Notes: a model not told the origin generated them from the letters alone. A stretch of 64,000 nucleotides of DNA from Mucilaginibacter inviolabilis (GCF_011089895.1 NZ_JAANAT010000005.1:1-64000); one strand, 5' to 3'. Positions 1 to 8,498 are shown, numbered from the stretch's first letter. Program-made: numbers and translations.

Positions 1-45
1 CTCTCTCAGCGTCTCCGCTTTTTTCCTTCCTTCGTTTCGGGAGTG

Positions 46-76
46 CAAAGGTAGTAACCTTTTTCTTATTTGCAAA
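46..76 (-). promoter_or_regulatory. Bacteroidota-type promoter P1, reading out of the left edge
   Basis: On the minus strand TTTG (76-73) is followed after 19 nt by TACCTTTG (53-46), an exact match to the Bacteroidota TTTG/TAnnTTTG promoter. It is the most downstream of three tandem minus-strand promoters in the gene-free 1-415 stretch. The driven gene lies outside the window. An AG-rich leader follows the box. Confidence 0.75.
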
Positions 77-149
77 ACTTTTTTTTCTTTTCTTTATTCT
101 AAGTTTTGACCGCCTTTTCTCTCCTCTTCTCTTCCTTCTTGGCGGGCTG

Positions 150-180
150 CAAAGGTGCGAATCTTATTTTAATTTATCAA
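150..180 (-). promoter_or_regulatory. Bacteroidota-type promoter P2 (tandem)
   Basis: Minus strand TTG (180-178), 20 nt spacer, then CACCTTTG (157-150). This is one mismatch from TAnnTTTG. The downstream sequence begins with a purine-rich leader like that after P1. Confidence 0.6.
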
Positions 181-258
181 GTGAGATTTTCACTTTTTTA
201 AACTTTTTTTTATTCGCTAAATCTTCAAAAAACAACACCCTTTTTCCTTGAGCGGCCA

Positions 259-290
259 CAAATGTACAGAGAAAAACACTTACGCTCCAA
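259..290 (-). promoter_or_regulatory. Bacteroidota-type promoter P3 (tandem)
   Basis: Minus strand TTG (290-288), 21 nt spacer, then TACATTTG (266-259), a full TAnnTTTG match. Three stacked promoters with 19, 20 and 21 nt spacers suggest a very strongly expressed unit beyond the left edge. I infer an rRNA operon. Nothing else was recognised in 1-415. Confidence 0.65.
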
Positions 291-415
291 GAGAAATTTT
301 GAAATAATTAAAACTATCTTACAACTACCTGTAAACTACCCCTAAATTCATTCATAACACGCCAGCATCAGCTTATAATAATAGCATTTACCTAATTTGT
401 ATATTTGAAAAGTAT

Positions 416-1810
416 ATGAACAAGTACCCATTTCCCGAAAACTTCCTGGCCTCTTTAAGCGCAGAAAACGGATTTGATGAGCCAAATTTTATCAAAGCCC
501 ATGAAAATTCTGAGGCTCCTACATCTATAAGGTTAAATCCTTTTAAGCCTTCGGCCTTAAAAACGGGCGCTCAAGTGCCCTGGTGTGCCAAGGGTTTTTA
601 TTTAGATACCCGCCCATCCTTCACTTTCGACCCACTTTTTCATGCCGGATGTTATTATGTACAGGAAGCATCGTCTATGTTTATTGATCATATCATGAAA
701 CACATCAGGCAAAATAAGGAGCAATCTGTAAAAGTGCTTGATCTTTGCGCAGCACCGGGTGGCAAAAGCACCCTGCTTAATTCGGCCATCGGGACCGACG
801 ATCTGCTGGTGGCAAATGAGATCATCAAAACACGCGTACCTATATTAACAGATAACCTGAGCCGATGGGGACAAAGCAACGTTATTGTTAGTAATAATGA
901 TCCGAAAGATATTGGCCGGCTGAAAAGCTTTTTTGATATTATCCTGGTTGATGCCCCCTGTTCGGGCTCTGGCATGTTCCGGAAAGACCCGCAGGCGATG
1001 AACGAATGGTCTGAGGCCAACGTCAATCTCTGCCATCAACGGCAGGAACGCATCCTGGCTGATATACTCCCCGCCTTAAATGAGGATGGCTACCTCATAT
1101 ATAGTACCTGCTCCTACTCGCACCAGGAAAATGAGGATATACTGGATTGGCTGTGCCAGGAATTTGATCTCGAAAGCATCCGCATACCTATATATAAGGA
1201 GTGGGGTATTGTGGAGGCCGAATCGCCGCTGCAGAAAGCATGGGGTTACCGCTTTTACCCGGGCCAGGTAAAGGGCGAAGGTTTATTTGCATCATGCCTG
1301 CGCAAGCGAAACAATACCGGCGAACTTCCATCTGCAAAAAATAACAGTCAGCAGAAACTAGCGGCCAGGGAAATCGACCAGGTAAAAACCTATGTCAACA
1401 ATTCAGATGATCACTACTATTTTAAAGTGAACGACGATTGGCTTGCCATTCATAATGCACATAAGGAAAGTCTGAATATTTTGCACCGCCATCTATATCT
1501 CAAAAAATCGGGAGTACGTATGGGTAAGCTGATGGGAAAAGATCTGATACCCGATCATGAATTGGCCTTGAGTACTATTATTAATAAAGATGCTGTTCTA
1601 CAAACCGAACTTAACTATGATCAGGCTATCCAATACCTACGCCGCGACAACATTGATTTGAATCCCACCCAAAAAGGCTGGAGCCTCATGAATTTTGAAG
1701 GCCACTCCCTCGGATGGGCTAAGTTGCTACCCAACCGTATCAATAATTATTATCCGAAAGAGATCAGGATATTAGCCCCCCAACCCCCTAAAGGGGGAGC
1801 TTTTGATTAA
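416..1810 (+). CDS. RsmF/NOL1-NOP2-Sun family rRNA cytosine-C5 methyltransferase
   Basis: Predicted SAM-dependent enzyme that methylates cytosine C5 in rRNA, acting in the cytoplasm. An N-terminal substrate-binding part is followed by SAM motif I (VLDLCAAPGGKS, about residues 106-117), motif IV PCSGSG near 180-186 and motif VI TCSYS near 230-234. The two cysteines of PCS and TCS are the family's catalytic pair. The C-terminal part (about 290-464) fits the RsmF-type C-terminal extension with a PUA-like end. The ATG at 416 follows an AT-rich leader. The last ten or so codons lie inside a palindromic repeat (from 1774), so the tail APQPPKGGAFD is probably of repeat origin. The product may be RsmF or a related RsmB-type enzyme; the C-terminal extension favours RsmF. 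Confidence 0.88.
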   Translation: MNKYPFPENFLASLSAENGFDEPNFIKAHENSEAPTSIRLNPFKPSALKTGAQVPWCAKGFYLDTRPSFTFDPLFHAGCYYVQEASSMFIDHIMKHIRQNKEQSVKVLDLCAAPGGKSTLLNSAIGTDDLLVANEIIKTRVPILTDNLSRWGQSNVIVSNNDPKDIGRLKSFFDIILVDAPCSGSGMFRKDPQAMNEWSEANVNLCHQRQERILADILPALNEDGYLIYSTCSYSHQENEDILDWLCQEFDLESIRIPIYKEWGIVEAESPLQKAWGYRFYPGQVKGEGLFASCLRKRNNTGELPSAKNNSQQKLAAREIDQVKTYVNNSDDHYYFKVNDDWLAIHNAHKESLNILHRHLYLKKSGVRMGKLMGKDLIPDHELALSTIINKDAVLQTELNYDQAIQYLRRDNIDLNPTQKGWSLMNFEGHSLGWAKLLPNRINNYYPKEIRILAPQPPKGGAFD

Positions 1811-1926
1811 CATGATCTGTTTAAACAAAAAGAGACACATATTAATGTGTCTCTTTTTGTTTCTATTCATATAAATATATAAAGTAACCTGCTAAGAGTT
1901 CCCCCTTCAGGGGGCTAGGGGGCTTC
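1774..1926. repeat. Composite palindromic element overlapping the methyltransferase 3' end
   Basis: Two C/G-rich arms are inverted copies of one motif. The left arm (1774-1802) contains AACCCCCTAAAGGGGGAG and the right arm (1896-1926) contains its diverged reverse complement. They flank a perfect hairpin (1823-1862). The element fills the gap between two convergent genes, starts inside the first coding sequence and ends about 3 nt from the stop of the second. Confidence 0.7.
1823..1862. terminator. Bidirectional hairpin terminator between convergent genes
   Basis: A perfect 18 bp inverted repeat (1823-1840 against 1845-1862) has a 4 nt loop ATTA and A/T-rich outer ends, giving U-runs on both strands. 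Its core AGAGACACAT/ATGTGTCTCT recurs at 4499-4521, so it may belong to a dispersed hairpin family as well as act as a terminator. Confidence 0.75.
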
Positions 1927-1929
1927 AGC

Positions 1930-2295
1930 TCAATACCCATCTATAGATAGCAGCACCAGTGTACAGGCATTTTCAGTTTGGATTCCTTTTTCATTGGCCA
2001 GGCGGCGCAGCTCAGCGTTTTCGGTACCCGGATTAAATATGATGCGTTTGGGATGGGTATCTAATATATAGTTATATAGTTCCGGTTGGTGCTGCGGACC
2101 CACATATAAAGTTACCGTATCAATATCGTGGTGGATGGTTTCGGGCTTTTCGATAGGTACACCAGCTACCTCGCCCGTTTTTATCCCTACGTTTACAATG
2201 GTGTGCCCTTTGCTTACCAGTCTGTTCGAGGCCAGGTAAGCGTATCTGCTGGGATCAGGCGTAGCGCCCAATACCAATGTTTTTTTATCAGCCAT
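1930..2295 (-). CDS. CoA-binding domain protein (CoA_binding_2, YccU-like)
   Basis: Small Rossmann-type protein of 121 aa. The N-terminus KKTLVLGATPDPSRYAYLA carries the nucleotide-binding glycine loop of the CoA_binding_2 family, and the C-terminal half has the family's FNPGTEN segment. Members are about 120-140 aa and bind CoA or a related nucleotide. The precise role is unknown. It stands alone, convergent with the methyltransferase gene across the repeat at 1774-1926. A 12 bp hairpin (2328-2371) separates its start from the next minus-strand gene. Confidence 0.8.
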   Translation of the reverse strand: MADKKTLVLGATPDPSRYAYLASNRLVSKGHTIVNVGIKTGEVAGVPIEKPETIHHDIDTVTLYVGPQHQPELYNYILDTHPKRIIFNPGTENAELRRLANEKGIQTENACTLVLLSIDGY

Positions 2296-2327
2296 ATATT
2301 ATTAGGTGATTACACCGATTATTTTTT

Positions 2328-2371
2328 GATTTCACCGATAATCAGTGCAATCTTATTTAATCGGTGAAATC
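2328..2371. terminator. Hairpin after the DinB gene
   Basis: GATTTCACCGAT (2328-2339) pairs perfectly with ATCGGTGAAATC (2360-2371). It directly abuts the stop codon of the minus-strand DinB gene at 2372. It may be a terminator or a repeat unit; there is no strong U-run. Confidence 0.5.
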
Positions 2372-2857
2372 TTAGTTTGTAATTATCCTTTTTAGTAACG
2401 CTATCTGGCCCGAGTGATAGATATGATGCTGTATCAATCCGTTGATCAGTTCTTCATAGGTAACACCCATTCCTAATTCGCGATCTCTTTCGTCGTTTGT
2501 TGGCTCATTCCATTGATCCGGAGGGAAGTTTTGGATGATGCCAATCAAATTTACGTTAACCAGTTTCAAATCTTCAACATAATTCTGCCATTTTTGCTCA
2601 TCAGGTTTACCTATCGGTGGCCAGTCGCCGCTGGTGGGTATGCCCGACGGCAGGCCGTTCATCCTGTCCATCACCTCCTCTGTCCAGGCAATCATGTGCA
2701 GTACTATTTCGGCTATGTTATGTACCGAGCCCGGCGGTTTTTCGTACGCGGTTTCAAAACTGATGCCTTTTAATATAGTATAAACCGGCGAACCATACCA
2801 GGGATCGCCTGACAATACATTTTGCAATTCGTGCGAAAGATTTTCCGAGGTACTCAT
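2372..2857 (-). CDS. DinB-family protein
   Basis: About 161 aa four-helix DinB/YfiT-like protein. This superfamily binds a metal through three histidines. Visible candidates are the H in NIAEIVLHMIAW and the HHIYHSGQ pair near the C-terminus, a typical DinB ending. I chose the ATG at 2857 because it overlaps the stop of the upstream oxidoreductase as ATGA (2857-2854), which indicates translational coupling. A longer reading would start inside that gene. Function is unknown; many members are thiol transferases or uncharacterised stress proteins. Confidence 0.8.
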   Translation of the reverse strand: MSTSENLSHELQNVLSGDPWYGSPVYTILKGISFETAYEKPPGSVHNIAEIVLHMIAWTEEVMDRMNGLPSGIPTSGDWPPIGKPDEQKWQNYVEDLKLVNVNLIGIIQNFPPDQWNEPTNDERDRELGMGVTYEELINGLIQHHIYHSGQIALLKRIITN

Positions 2858-4404
2858 GCTAATATTTTTAAAGTTGCCAAAGCGCAATTGATCCCATCAA
2901 TAGCAGCAGAAATAATGCCACCCGCATAACCAGCGCCCTCACCACAGGGAAATAAACCCTGAACCTGCGGGTGCTGCAGCGTTTCTTTATCGCGCGGAAC
3001 TTTTACCGGCGATGAGGTACGCGACTCCACTCCTACTAATATAGCTTCATTAGTATAATAACCTTTCATTTTTTTACCAAAAGCAGGCAATGCTTTTTGC
3101 AGGCGTTTGTGTATCCATAAAGGCAACACTTCTTTCAGCTCGGTACTCCTGGTTCCGGGCAGATAGGAGTTCATCGGCAAATCTCGCGACAGTCGCCCTT
3201 CTACAAAATCAACCATGCGCTGGCCAGGAGCTACCAGGTTACCGCCGCCCGCTACAAAAGCAGCTTTCTCAATTTCCTGCTGAAAGCGCAGCATCTTAAA
3301 CGGATCGGTATCATCACCGGCCACATCTTCCATATTGATCTGCACCACCGTTCCCGAATTGGCAAAAGGATTATTCCGTTTAGATGGGCTCCAACCGTTC
3401 ACCACAATTTCATTGGCTTCGGTTGCACATGGTGCAATAATTCCGCCGGGACACATGCAAAAAGAAAATACGCCCCTATCCTCCACCTGCTCTACCAGGT
3501 TATAATAAGATGGCGGCAGATCCGGTCCGCGATATTCACAATGATATTGGGCCCGGTCGATAATTTCCTGCGGATGCTCTATCCGCACCCCCAGCGCAAA
3601 AGGCTTGGCCTCGATCAATATATGCTGATGATGCAGCATTTCAAAAACATCACGCGCAGAATGGCCCGTAGCCAGTATCACCGCGTCGGCTGTCAGCTTT
3701 TCGCCATTAGACAGCTTTACGCCTTTTATTTTGCCAAACTCCACCAGCAAACCGGTTACTTTGGTATCAAACAGGATTTCGCCACCCGCGTTCAATATCG
3801 TCTCGCGCATGGCAGTAATAATTTGCGGCAGCTTATTGGTACCGATGTGCGGCCGGGCATCTATCAATATATTCTCCTCGGCACCATGTGCCACAAACAT
3901 TTTGAGCACCTGGGTCACATCGCCGCGCTTGGTTGATCGCGTATATAATTTACCATCGGAGTACGTACCTGCGCCACCCTCGCCAAAACAATAATTTGAT
4001 TCTGGATTGACCAGTCCCTGCTTATTAATATTCGCCAAATCTCGGCGACGCTGTTTCACATCTTTACCACGCTCCACAATAATAGGCTTTAGTCCCGATT
4101 GGATACATTGCAACGCTGCGAATATCCCAGCGGGCCCGGCACCTACAATAATAACGGGCCTGCCGAACTGCACATTGGCATAATTAACGGTAAATATTTC
4201 GGGCTGATAAGGCTCTTCTAAAAACACCTGCACCTGCATGCGGTAAACTACCTTACGACCGCGCGCATCGATAGATCGTTTTAAAACTTTTACCGCCGAA
4301 ACTTTCTGGGGTTGAATATTCAGGGAAGCCGCCGCCAAACGGGTTATTACGGCCTCGTCTTCCTGCTGCCCGGGAGGGCATACTATTTCTACTTCTTTGA
4401 TCAT
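2854..4404 (-). CDS. FAD-dependent oxidoreductase (COG2509-like)
   Basis: Predicted cytoplasmic flavoprotein of 516 aa. The dinucleotide-binding loop GAGPAGIFAA lies at about residues 88-97 with the ribose-binding acidic residue in IIVERG near 111. CFGEGGAGTYSDGKLYTR follows, then a second flavin-contact segment ILATGHSARD, and a C-terminal GEGAGYAGGI that closes the FAD site. About 80 N-terminal residues before the Rossmann fold are typical of the uncharacterised FAD-dependent dehydrogenase family COG2509. The substrate is unknown. Its stop overlaps the DinB start, so the two are probably one transcript. Confidence 0.82.
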   Translation of the reverse strand: MIKEVEIVCPPGQQEDEAVITRLAAASLNIQPQKVSAVKVLKRSIDARGRKVVYRMQVQVFLEEPYQPEIFTVNYANVQFGRPVIIVGAGPAGIFAALQCIQSGLKPIIVERGKDVKQRRRDLANINKQGLVNPESNYCFGEGGAGTYSDGKLYTRSTKRGDVTQVLKMFVAHGAEENILIDARPHIGTNKLPQIITAMRETILNAGGEILFDTKVTGLLVEFGKIKGVKLSNGEKLTADAVILATGHSARDVFEMLHHQHILIEAKPFALGVRIEHPQEIIDRAQYHCEYRGPDLPPSYYNLVEQVEDRGVFSFCMCPGGIIAPCATEANEIVVNGWSPSKRNNPFANSGTVVQINMEDVAGDDTDPFKMLRFQQEIEKAAFVAGGGNLVAPGQRMVDFVEGRLSRDLPMNSYLPGTRSTELKEVLPLWIHKRLQKALPAFGKKMKGYYTNEAILVGVESRTSSPVKVPRDKETLQHPQVQGLFPCGEGAGYAGGIISAAIDGINCALATLKILA

Positions 4405-4461
4405 GTTTTAAGCCGGGTTCTTATCCCGGAGCTGTACAAAGGTAAGGAAAAACGAAACGGA

Positions 4462-4521
4462 AGACGCATGTGATGCGTCTCTACATTTGCTTTTTTGTAG
4501 AGACACATTACATGTGTCTCT
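4462..4521. repeat. Double hairpin repeat in a gene-free stretch
   Basis: AGACGCAT (4462-4469) pairs with ATGCGTCT (4473-4480), and AGAGACACAT (4499-4508) with ATGTGTCTCT (4512-4521). The second stem shares its sequence with the hairpin at 1831-1854. The pair sits in the 312 bp gap between divergent genes (4405-4716), where no coding signal was found. Confidence 0.65.
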
Positions 4522-4716
4522 GATCAGGCATTCTCCTCCCCCTAAAAGGGTGATGCTCGCTAAATCGCAAAAAATCAAAACTGTTCGCCCGTGCACATTA
4601 ACCGTCCGCTATCGAACAGTTTGAAAGTATCATAAAAATTTATTTAATTGAAAATCAATAACTTATATTATGGCATCCATATTGGCATAGGCTCATTGTA
4701 AAAATAACAACACAAA

Positions 4717-5286
4717 ATGAATATCGCCGAAGACCGCTTGATGACCCTATGGGAAGGATGTTTGAAAAACGACCGCAAGCAACAGGAACAATTATACCGG
4801 ATATTAGCACCAAGAATGCTGGCAGTTTGCATGCGTTATGCAACTGATAAAGACGAAGCGCAGGATATACTGCAGGAGGGATTTATAAAAATGTTCAAAA
4901 ACATGAACAACTATCGGGGCGATGGCAGCCTCGAAGGATGGATCCGCCGTATTATGGTACACTGTGCCATATCACGTTACCGCAAATTAAAACCCATGGT
5001 TTTGGTGGAAGATTTTTCTGCAGAAAGCAGCATGCCCATGAGCAAATCATATAACGATAACGGACTGGAAGCAAAAGACCTGATGAAACTGATCCAAAAG
5101 TTGCCAAAAACTTACCGTTCTGTATTCAGCATGTATGCTATTGAGGGCTATTCGCACCAGGAAATTGGCAGTTCATTGGGCATGACAGAATTATTATCAC
5201 GCACTACCTTATACCGTGCACGTAATATTTTAAAAGACATGATCGGTCAGCTTACCATGCGCGAGCAACATTGCCTGGCAGGGTAA
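4717..5286 (+). CDS. RNA polymerase ECF-type sigma factor
   Basis: 189 aa sigma-70 family protein with only regions 2 and 4. Region 2 includes DEAQDILQEGFIKMFKNMN, then GSLEGWIRRI (2.3/2.4), and region 4 includes LPKTYRSVFSMYAIEGYSH, then the helix-turn-helix QEIGSSLGM and LYRARNILKDMI. It should direct RNA polymerase to a specific promoter set. The turn before the recognition helix reads TELLSRTT where related factors usually have a GTSRSQ-like segment, so promoter choice may differ. No FecR-type or zinc-binding anti-sigma gene is adjacent, and 488 bp separate it from the next gene. A TTGAAAATCAA palindrome lies upstream (about 4651-4661). Confidence 0.85.
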   Translation: MNIAEDRLMTLWEGCLKNDRKQQEQLYRILAPRMLAVCMRYATDKDEAQDILQEGFIKMFKNMNNYRGDGSLEGWIRRIMVHCAISRYRKLKPMVLVEDFSAESSMPMSKSYNDNGLEAKDLMKLIQKLPKTYRSVFSMYAIEGYSHQEIGSSLGMTELLSRTTLYRARNILKDMIGQLTMREQHCLAG

Positions 5287-5376
5287 CCAATCCCTTACCC
5301 TGCCTTTATTAAACTCCCCAATCATCCGCAGAGAGGTTAATTTAACTTCTCTTCTATATATACTTATCACCGCCGC

Positions 5377-5399
5377 AGTTCAGGCATCCCGCCTGAACT
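5377..5399. repeat. Short perfect hairpin (REP-like)
   Basis: AGTTCAGGC (5377-5385) pairs perfectly with GCCTGAACT (5391-5399) across an ATCCC loop. There is no U-run. It lies in the 488 bp gap (5287-5774), which otherwise holds the repeat at 5497-5580 and a candidate promoter box. Confidence 0.5.
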
Positions 5400-5496
5400 T
5401 AACCTTAGTAAGCAATAAAAGCCTATCCCATAATCACCATACTTGTTTGTCATCCTAAGAGGTATCCTCTTATCCCATTTAATTTTAATATACAAT

Positions 5497-5580
5497 GTCA
5501 TTGCTGAGCATAGCGCGGCAATCTAGTCGCGTTTATCTACATGTGAGGAGATTGCTTCGTCCTTCCTCCTCGCAAATGAC
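5497..5580. repeat. Dispersed palindromic element, family A copy 1
   Basis: 84 bp, beginning GTCATTGCTGAG and ending CTCGCAAATGAC, with an internal GCAATCT/AGATTGC pair. The same layout occurs at 26305-26391 and 41588-41675. GAGGTATCCTC occurs shortly before this copy and before the 26305 copy. Confidence 0.7.
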
Positions 5581-5645
5581 GCGTGGTGGGATGCAGCCAC
5601 CACCCACTTGAACCCACACCAGTATCAATCCCGATATAATCACAT

Positions 5646-5653
5646 TACCTTTG
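5646..5653 (+). promoter_or_regulatory. Candidate -7 box for the Kelch/SARP gene
   Basis: TACCTTTG matches TAnnTTTG exactly, 121 nt before the ATG at 5775. No clear TTG was found at the right distance, so this is tentative. Confidence 0.3.
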
Positions 5654-5774
5654 AATGTAAGCTGTTTTTATTGTAATTTAGCCATTGCCGCCAGCTAAAT
5701 AGCGTAATATTTTTGGGGGCCAGATTATAAATACAATACGGGTACTTAAGTCCTAATAGTAAGTACTGATCAAC

Positions 5775-8336
5775 ATGAGATTTTTTGTTTCGGGAATAAT
5801 TTCGGTTATTTTTTTTAATATACTATTGATATCACCTGTTCGTGCACAATCATACGGGCTTGGTTTTTATAGCCATGAAGTAGTACAGGATAAGCGCACC
5901 ACCTTAAACCTGGGCATCAGCAACGTTGCTGCTAAAGACAATCTCGAAGTATCTTTCGATCTGTCGTTCATCCCCAATCAGCAAATATACTTTGGCTACA
6001 TGCTCCGACTGGTGGGCGACGATAAGCAAAACATCGATCTGGTTTATGATAACCAGTACAATACCAAACATTTTAAGATCATCATTGGCGAAAAGCTTTC
6101 CAAAATATCATTCAATATCGGTGATATAGAACTGCTTGATAACTGGAGCAAACTCAAAATATTTATTGATTTTAAGAATGATAAGCTCATCGTATCTGCC
6201 GGCAAAGCATCCTACAGTGAAGCAGGCGTGCATCTGAAACAGAGCTCAAACTATAAATTGCTGTTTGGTGCCAATGCCTACCGGCAATACCAAACCACCG
6301 ACCTGCCGCCCTTTAAACTGCGCGATGTAAAGATAAAACAGCAGGACAAACTGCTGTGTTGGTGGCCGCTGAACGAGTGGCAGGGCGATGTAGTGCACGA
6401 AACCGTTAACGAGAACAACGGTACGGTTACCAATCCGCTTTGGATCAAAGCGCGCCATCGTAACTGGCAAATAGAAAAAGAATTTAGTGTGAAGGGCGAT
6501 GCCAGTTTAGCTTTTGATCCGGCTACCGAAACAGTTTATGTGATCGCTGCCGATTCTTTGATTTCCTATTCGGTTAATAAATTAACCCCTTTAAAAAGCG
6601 AAGCATATAAAACCGGCAGGCAGCAACTTATCCCCGGCGATCAGGCCTTGTTTCATAATGGTAAGCTGTATTACCTTTTTATCGATCAAAAAGCTATCGC
6701 AACTTATAATATCACGGATCAGCACTGGGATAAAACCTTTAAAAATATGCCCCAGGAAACCAATACCGGTCACCTGAATAAATTTTTCTGTGCAACCGAC
6801 TCATCGGTATACACTATTGGCGGCTACGGGCAGTTGGTTTATAAGGATAGTGTGAAACGATATAATGTAAACACCGGTACCTGGCAGGAGATCAAAACCA
6901 AAGGCGATGTTTTTACCCCGCGCTATATGGCCGGTTTGGGGGTTAACGCAACAGGTGATACAGCATACGTGATAGGTGGTTATGGCAGCGCTTCGGGCCA
7001 GCAAATTGTGAATCCGCGTAACCTGTATGATATGATGCAGTTTAACGTAAAGACTAAAGCGTTTAAGAAATTATTTAATATCAGTGTTAAAAGTGAAGAC
7101 TTTGCATTTGCCAATTCGCTCATCATCAACAGTAAAACCAGAGCTTATTACGGACTCATCTTTCCGCAGCACAAGTTTAACTCCAACCTGCAGCTCATCA
7201 AAGGCTCATTAGATAAACCTGCTTACCAGTTGGTAGGAGATACCATCCCATATTTGTTTCATGATGCCCGGGCCTATGCCGATATTTACTACTGCCCGCA
7301 TAGCAATAAATTTTTAACAGTTACCCTTTTTAAGGATAAGGATCAAACCCGGGTTAAGGTGTACTCGTTGTTAAGTCCGCCAGAACCGTTGGATAATCCG
7401 ATACTGAGCGAGGCCGGTATCAACTACCTTTTGTGGATAAGTGGCCTGTTTGCAGTAGGTATAGGTGTAGCAGTGGTAATAATGGTTCGCCGTAAAAAGA
7501 AGGCGCGGCGACAACCATTATTACCACAACCTGTGGCGGAGGTGCCTGTTCCACATTATCAGGAACAAGCAGAATCGCCTATTGAACCCGACCATGATAA
7601 CAAGCTGAACAGCAATAAAAACGCGATATTTTTATTTGGCGACCTGCAATTGTTTACACCCGAGGGGCTCGAAATCACTAAATATTTTACACCGCTGCTT
7701 AAAGAACTGTTCCTGGTTATTTTGCTGTATTCGGTAAAGCTGGGCCGGGGAGTAAGTTCCGAAAAGCTGAACGAGATATTGTGGTTTGATAAATCAGAGA
7801 AAAGCGCGCGCAACAACCGCTCGGTAAATATTGCCAAGCTCAAATCGCTGCTGGATAAAATGGGGCATTGCCATCTGTCGAAAGATACCGGCTATTGGAA
7901 AATTGAGATCGATTATAACCAGATCATGGTCGATTATCACAATTACCTCAACATCGTATCCAACAAAAGCAAGCTCAACAAACAAAAGATCATCCAGCTT
8001 ACGCACATTACCCAACGTGGTAACTTTTTGTCAAACATTGAGTACGAATGGCTGGATGCCTTTAAATCAGAAGTATCCAACGAGATCATCGACTCCTATA
8101 TCCAATTCGCCGGGTCGGTTCAGATTGCCGACGACGCGGAATTCCTGATTAAACTGGCCAACGATATTTTTTACTTCGACCCGGTAAATGAGGATGCCAT
8201 GATACTGAAATGTAAGGCCCTCTCATTCCTGGGCAAACATTCGTTGGCCAAAAATACCTTCGAGAATTTCAGCAAAGAGTACAAAGTAATTTACGGCGAA
8301 GGTTTTGAACGCGATTTTCATTCGATACTGGAATAG
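5775..8336 (+). CDS. Membrane-tethered LamG/Kelch sensor fused to a SARP-like DNA-binding domain
   Basis: 853 aa, apparently a one-protein signalling device. A signal peptide (1-25, ending VRAQ) leads to a concanavalin/LamG-like domain (about 26-220), then a Kelch beta-propeller (about 230-540, with VYTIGGYG and AYVIGGYG blade motifs). One membrane helix (about 551-571) is followed by RRKKKARR. The cytoplasmic part has a winged-helix domain (about 616-718) and a helical BTAD-like tail (719-853, SLAKNTFENFSKEYK), as in SARP-type regulators. The sensor should be periplasmic and the DNA-binding part cytoplasmic. Ligand and targets are unknown. It sits alone between the ECF sigma gene and pheS. 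Domain calls are by eye; the topology is clear. Confidence 0.78.
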   Translation: MRFFVSGIISVIFFNILLISPVRAQSYGLGFYSHEVVQDKRTTLNLGISNVAAKDNLEVSFDLSFIPNQQIYFGYMLRLVGDDKQNIDLVYDNQYNTKHFKIIIGEKLSKISFNIGDIELLDNWSKLKIFIDFKNDKLIVSAGKASYSEAGVHLKQSSNYKLLFGANAYRQYQTTDLPPFKLRDVKIKQQDKLLCWWPLNEWQGDVVHETVNENNGTVTNPLWIKARHRNWQIEKEFSVKGDASLAFDPATETVYVIAADSLISYSVNKLTPLKSEAYKTGRQQLIPGDQALFHNGKLYYLFIDQKAIATYNITDQHWDKTFKNMPQETNTGHLNKFFCATDSSVYTIGGYGQLVYKDSVKRYNVNTGTWQEIKTKGDVFTPRYMAGLGVNATGDTAYVIGGYGSASGQQIVNPRNLYDMMQFNVKTKAFKKLFNISVKSEDFAFANSLIINSKTRAYYGLIFPQHKFNSNLQLIKGSLDKPAYQLVGDTIPYLFHDARAYADIYYCPHSNKFLTVTLFKDKDQTRVKVYSLLSPPEPLDNPILSEAGINYLLWISGLFAVGIGVAVVIMVRRKKKARRQPLLPQPVAEVPVPHYQEQAESPIEPDHDNKLNSNKNAIFLFGDLQLFTPEGLEITKYFTPLLKELFLVILLYSVKLGRGVSSEKLNEILWFDKSEKSARNNRSVNIAKLKSLLDKMGHCHLSKDTGYWKIEIDYNQIMVDYHNYLNIVSNKSKLNKQKIIQLTHITQRGNFLSNIEYEWLDAFKSEVSNEIIDSYIQFAGSVQIADDAEFLIKLANDIFYFDPVNEDAMILKCKALSFLGKHSLAKNTFENFSKEYKVIYGEGFERDFHSILE

Positions 8337-8482
8337 GGCTTAATTATTGAATTACCGAATTTTCTTTCCTGCCAGCAGAAAGAAATAATACGCCTTTCCC
8401 TCGCAATAACGTGGTTTTTGTTTTTTCTTCCCACCCACTAATGAACAAGTAAACCAATGAGCCAAATTAGAGGCGTTTTTTT

Positions 8483-8490
8483 TATATTTG
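8483..8490 (+). promoter_or_regulatory. Candidate -7 box of pheS
   Basis: TATATTTG matches TAnnTTTG, 96 nt upstream of the pheS ATG and just before the leader hairpin. The upstream TTG element is not clear. Confidence 0.45.
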
Positions 8491-8498
8491 CAAACTTG

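Noticed and set aside
4408..4596. 62-aa frame upstream of the FAD oxidoreductase
   Set aside because: It reads through the double hairpin at 4462-4521, so the peptide is a translation of repeats.
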